This document shows, piece by piece, positions 62,055 to 64,000 of a stretch of DNA of 64,000 nt. How positions within the stretch are numbered: position 1 is the stretch's first letter; every line of letters starts with the position of its first letter. The position numbers were made by a program, and so were the translations under genes. Origin of the DNA: Moniliella sp. 'wahieum'. Lineage: Eukaryota > Basidiomycota > Moniliellomycetes > Moniliellales > Moniliellaceae. A model generated the notes under the pieces. It did not search any database and had not been told where the DNA came from. It worked only from the letters and a program-made list of their open reading frames with translations. The stretch spans positions 124,001 to 188,000 of the forward strand of contig RSEE01000113.1 of NCBI GenBank assembly GCA_003971905.1, in the 5' to 3' direction.

Positions 62055-63416
62055 TTAGGTACTTGCCGAAGGGGTCTCCTTGGGGGCAGGTGTAGAGCCA
62101 GAACCTGAGCTTGGGGCCGCCTTGCGCTGGTTGAGCACATTCTTGAGGAAAACTCACCGGCCTTGTACGAGGAACGGACAAGCGGCCCCGAGGCGACATA
62201 GAGGAAGCCCATGCTCTCGGCCAACTTTTGCCAGTGCTCAAATTTCTCCGGTGGGACGTACTCGGAGACCTTCATGTGTCGCTTGGTAGGACGCATGTAC
62301 TGGCCAAAGGTCACCACATCCACATTGTGCTCCCGCAAGTCGCGCAGCGTCTGCTCAACCTCGGGTCGGTCTCGCCGCACCCCAGCATCAACGAGGTTTT
62401 GGTGATCAAGCTCGGCTGAGCCCGCTTGGCCTCAGCCAGTGCCTCGAGCGACTGGCTGTAGTGCGCGCGACGATCCCGCACAAAGGGTGTGGTGCGCTCA
62501 ACCGTTTCAAGGTTGTGTGCATACACGTCCAGCCCGGAGCGAGCCACAAGAACAATCTCCTCCTTGGAGCCACTAAAGTCGGGGACGAGGGCCTCAACCA
62601 GCGTCTTGGGCGCCCGCGCCTTGATTTCCTGGATGGTCGAAGCAATGTGCTTGGCCCCACCATCGGCAAGGTCGTCCCGGTCGACCGAGGTAAGCACAAT
62701 GTAACCCAGGCCCCAGCGGCGGATGGCCTCGGCTGTGCGTACGGGTTCCTCCGGGTCCAGCGCTTTGGGCGTCCTGCTCGTCTTGACAGAGCAGAAACGA
62801 CACGCGCGCGTACACGTGTCGCCCATCAACATGATGGTCGCCGTCGCTGCTTCTTTGCCACCCGATCCACCCCAGCACTCACCAATGTTGGGGCAGCGAG
62901 CCTCCTCGCACACGGTCGCCAATCCCAGCCCACGAACATCCTTCTTGATCCGACGGAAGTCTTCGCCTTGCGGAATGGGCGTCTTAAGGTAGCGCGGCAA
63001 CCGCGTTTCGCCCAGCCGGCCGTACTGCACGCGCCCCTCCGCAGTCCCTGTGGCGGGAAGCGCCGCATCGGCTGCAGCAGCGTGAGCAAACCCTTCGAGA
63101 TCACTCTGAGCATCACGAGCCAAGGCCTCGCGGAAGGCGAGCATGCGTGCGGAGGGGCACGAGGGGACGCAGCGGAGCCAGAGGCAGGGGCGTTGGGCGC
63201 ATCGGGGCTGGCGGGCGTGGCTGAGGCGGCCGCAGTCGCTGTGGCAGCTGCCTCGGATGCGGTGGCCAGCGCACGGAATGAGCCGAGGGAAGCAGCCAGG
63301 TTGCGTGCCGTGGGGGGCAGCAGGAGCGCGGACCCACGCGTGGCCGAGAAGAGAGCCAGGGGAAGCGAGAAGCAGGGCAGCGGTGGTCGGCTGTGCGCAG
63401 ACAAGCCAGCCAGCAA
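62055..63416 (-). CDS. LIP5: Lipoyl synthase, mitochondrial
   Basis: Radical-SAM enzyme inserting two sulfurs into octanoyl groups on lipoyl proteins in mitochondria. The start at 63416 ([20 protein letters not shown]) gives a targeting leader with [18 protein letters not shown]. After a frame join near 63145 comes [15 protein letters not shown]. The auxiliary cluster motif is [12 protein letters not shown] and the radical-SAM motif is [55 protein letters not shown] and SLMLGCGET follow. A second join near 62340 restores [25 protein letters not shown] as two adjoining family blocks, then [16 protein letters not shown] added in the run near 62150 gives [16 protein letters not shown] and a stop at 62055. 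Its Fe-S clusters depend on NFS1, encoded 8 kb away. Confidence 0.95.
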
Positions 63417-64000
63417 GCGAACGTCGCCGGTCGACTACGCCCACCACTGAACAAATATATAGATCGGTGCAATGCCGCTGACCAATCTCCGCTCCCCCGC
63501 GCGGAACGGCAGGTGGATCCTGACTGCCCCAGTACAGGGCGGGTTTTTTGGGTTTGGTTCCTCCCAACCTTACATGTCCCAGCTGTGTGTTCCTCCGTCT
63601 CGGAAGCGGCAGGGTGGCTCATTCGGTCGACCAGGCCCGTGCTTCTCAGGCCTCCTCAGCGCCCCCAGGCTATAGGTGTGGATCGCACGCACACGCACCC
63701 TCTCGGTCTCTCTGTTGTCGTTGTGCTTGGCATCCAGTGTACAAAGCATCTGAGATTTGATGCTGCATGTTGAGATCGACCCTCTCATCATCTCAGGTGA
63801 AGCTTGAAGCTTGAAGCGCGGCACCGTGGCATTGGCGGGGGAAGGCGTTTGGCCAGGATTGTAGAGCCGATAGCGGCCATCTGACTTGCGAGGAACGAGT
63901 CGAAACCCAAATAGGACATCTTGGGCCCCGCTCGACTTGAAAGCGGGAAAAGCGCAGTTCTTCATTCTGTCCTTCGCCCGGCAAGCGAGGCGTGAAACTC
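63417..64000. other. Window-end region, no assigned gene
   Basis: Promoter of lipoyl synthase followed by unassigned sequence. A minus-strand frame at 63570-63965 (MKNCAFPAFKSSGAQDVLFG) has no known motif and could be the end of a gene entering from beyond 64000. A GTGAAGCTTGAAGCTTGAAG repeat lies at 63797-63816. Confidence 0.35.

Noticed and set aside
62461-63450. 329-codon plus-strand frame opposite lipoyl synthase
   Set aside because: Antisense shadow; the minus strand has the conserved cysteine motifs.

Overview
The window is nuclear DNA of a filamentous or yeast-like fungus, most likely a basidiomycete (placement is inference). Genes are eukaryotic and compact, and are split by a few short introns whose donors are very often GTACGT. 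The recognisable proteins are fungal housekeeping types: Cet1-type RNA triphosphatase, Kap123 importin, Prm10-type transporter, Gpi13/PIG-O, fungal sulfonate dioxygenase. About twenty protein genes can be supported, on both strands, separated by long GC-rich or low-complexity spacers.

Layout. 0.8-15.6 kb: an MFS multidrug/polyamine-type transporter (+), an aldehyde dehydrogenase (-), mRNA 5'-triphosphatase CET1 (-), ribosomal protein eS1 (-), the spliceosomal ubiquitin-hydrolase-like factor SAD1/USP39 (+), a TMEM14-family membrane protein (-) and a large GPI13/PIG-O-like protein (-). 15.6-24.8 kb: a 9-kb island with no supportable gene, carrying an inverted repeat pair 4 kb apart, spaced hairpins, palindromes and short tandem repeats. 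24.8-31.5 kb: an unassigned Ser/Pro-rich reading region (+), importin KAP123 (+) and a cytochrome b561 domain protein (-). 31.5-33.9 kb: no gene, but an orphan TATA box, an 18-nt palindrome, a possible LTR remnant and a tRNA-Glu-like fragment. 33.9-47 kb: 6-phosphogluconate dehydrogenase (-), 3-ketoacyl-CoA thiolase (-), a Prm10/ThrE-type transporter with a long disordered N-terminus (-) and a small predicted membrane protein (-). 49-63.4 kb: a Rab/Ras-like GTPase (+), mitochondrial glutamyl-tRNA synthetase (-), cysteine desulfurase NFS1 (-), casein kinase 2 alpha (+), a MAPEG protein (+), a TauD-type dioxygenase (-) and lipoyl synthase (-).

Functional themes. Three genes serve mitochondrial cofactor or translation needs and have plausible targeting peptides: MSE1-type GluRS, NFS1 and LIP5. 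NFS1 supplies sulfur for Fe-S clusters and lipoyl synthase consumes them, but they lie 8 kb apart and nothing shows co-regulation. Two head-to-head pairs probably share promoters: eS1/SAD1 and NFS1/CKA1.

The most important technical observation is that many essential, highly conserved genes (eS1, SAD1, CET1, KAP123, lipoyl synthase) are interrupted by single-base frame changes. Nearly all are repaired by adding one base, often in a short homopolymer. This looks like uncorrected long-read consensus error rather than real gene decay. Gene models below are therefore given as spans of conserved protein, with frame breaks noted. I found no convincing previously undescribed system. The best biological leads are a GPI13-like protein that seems to have lost metal-binding residues, and the repeat-rich gene-free island.
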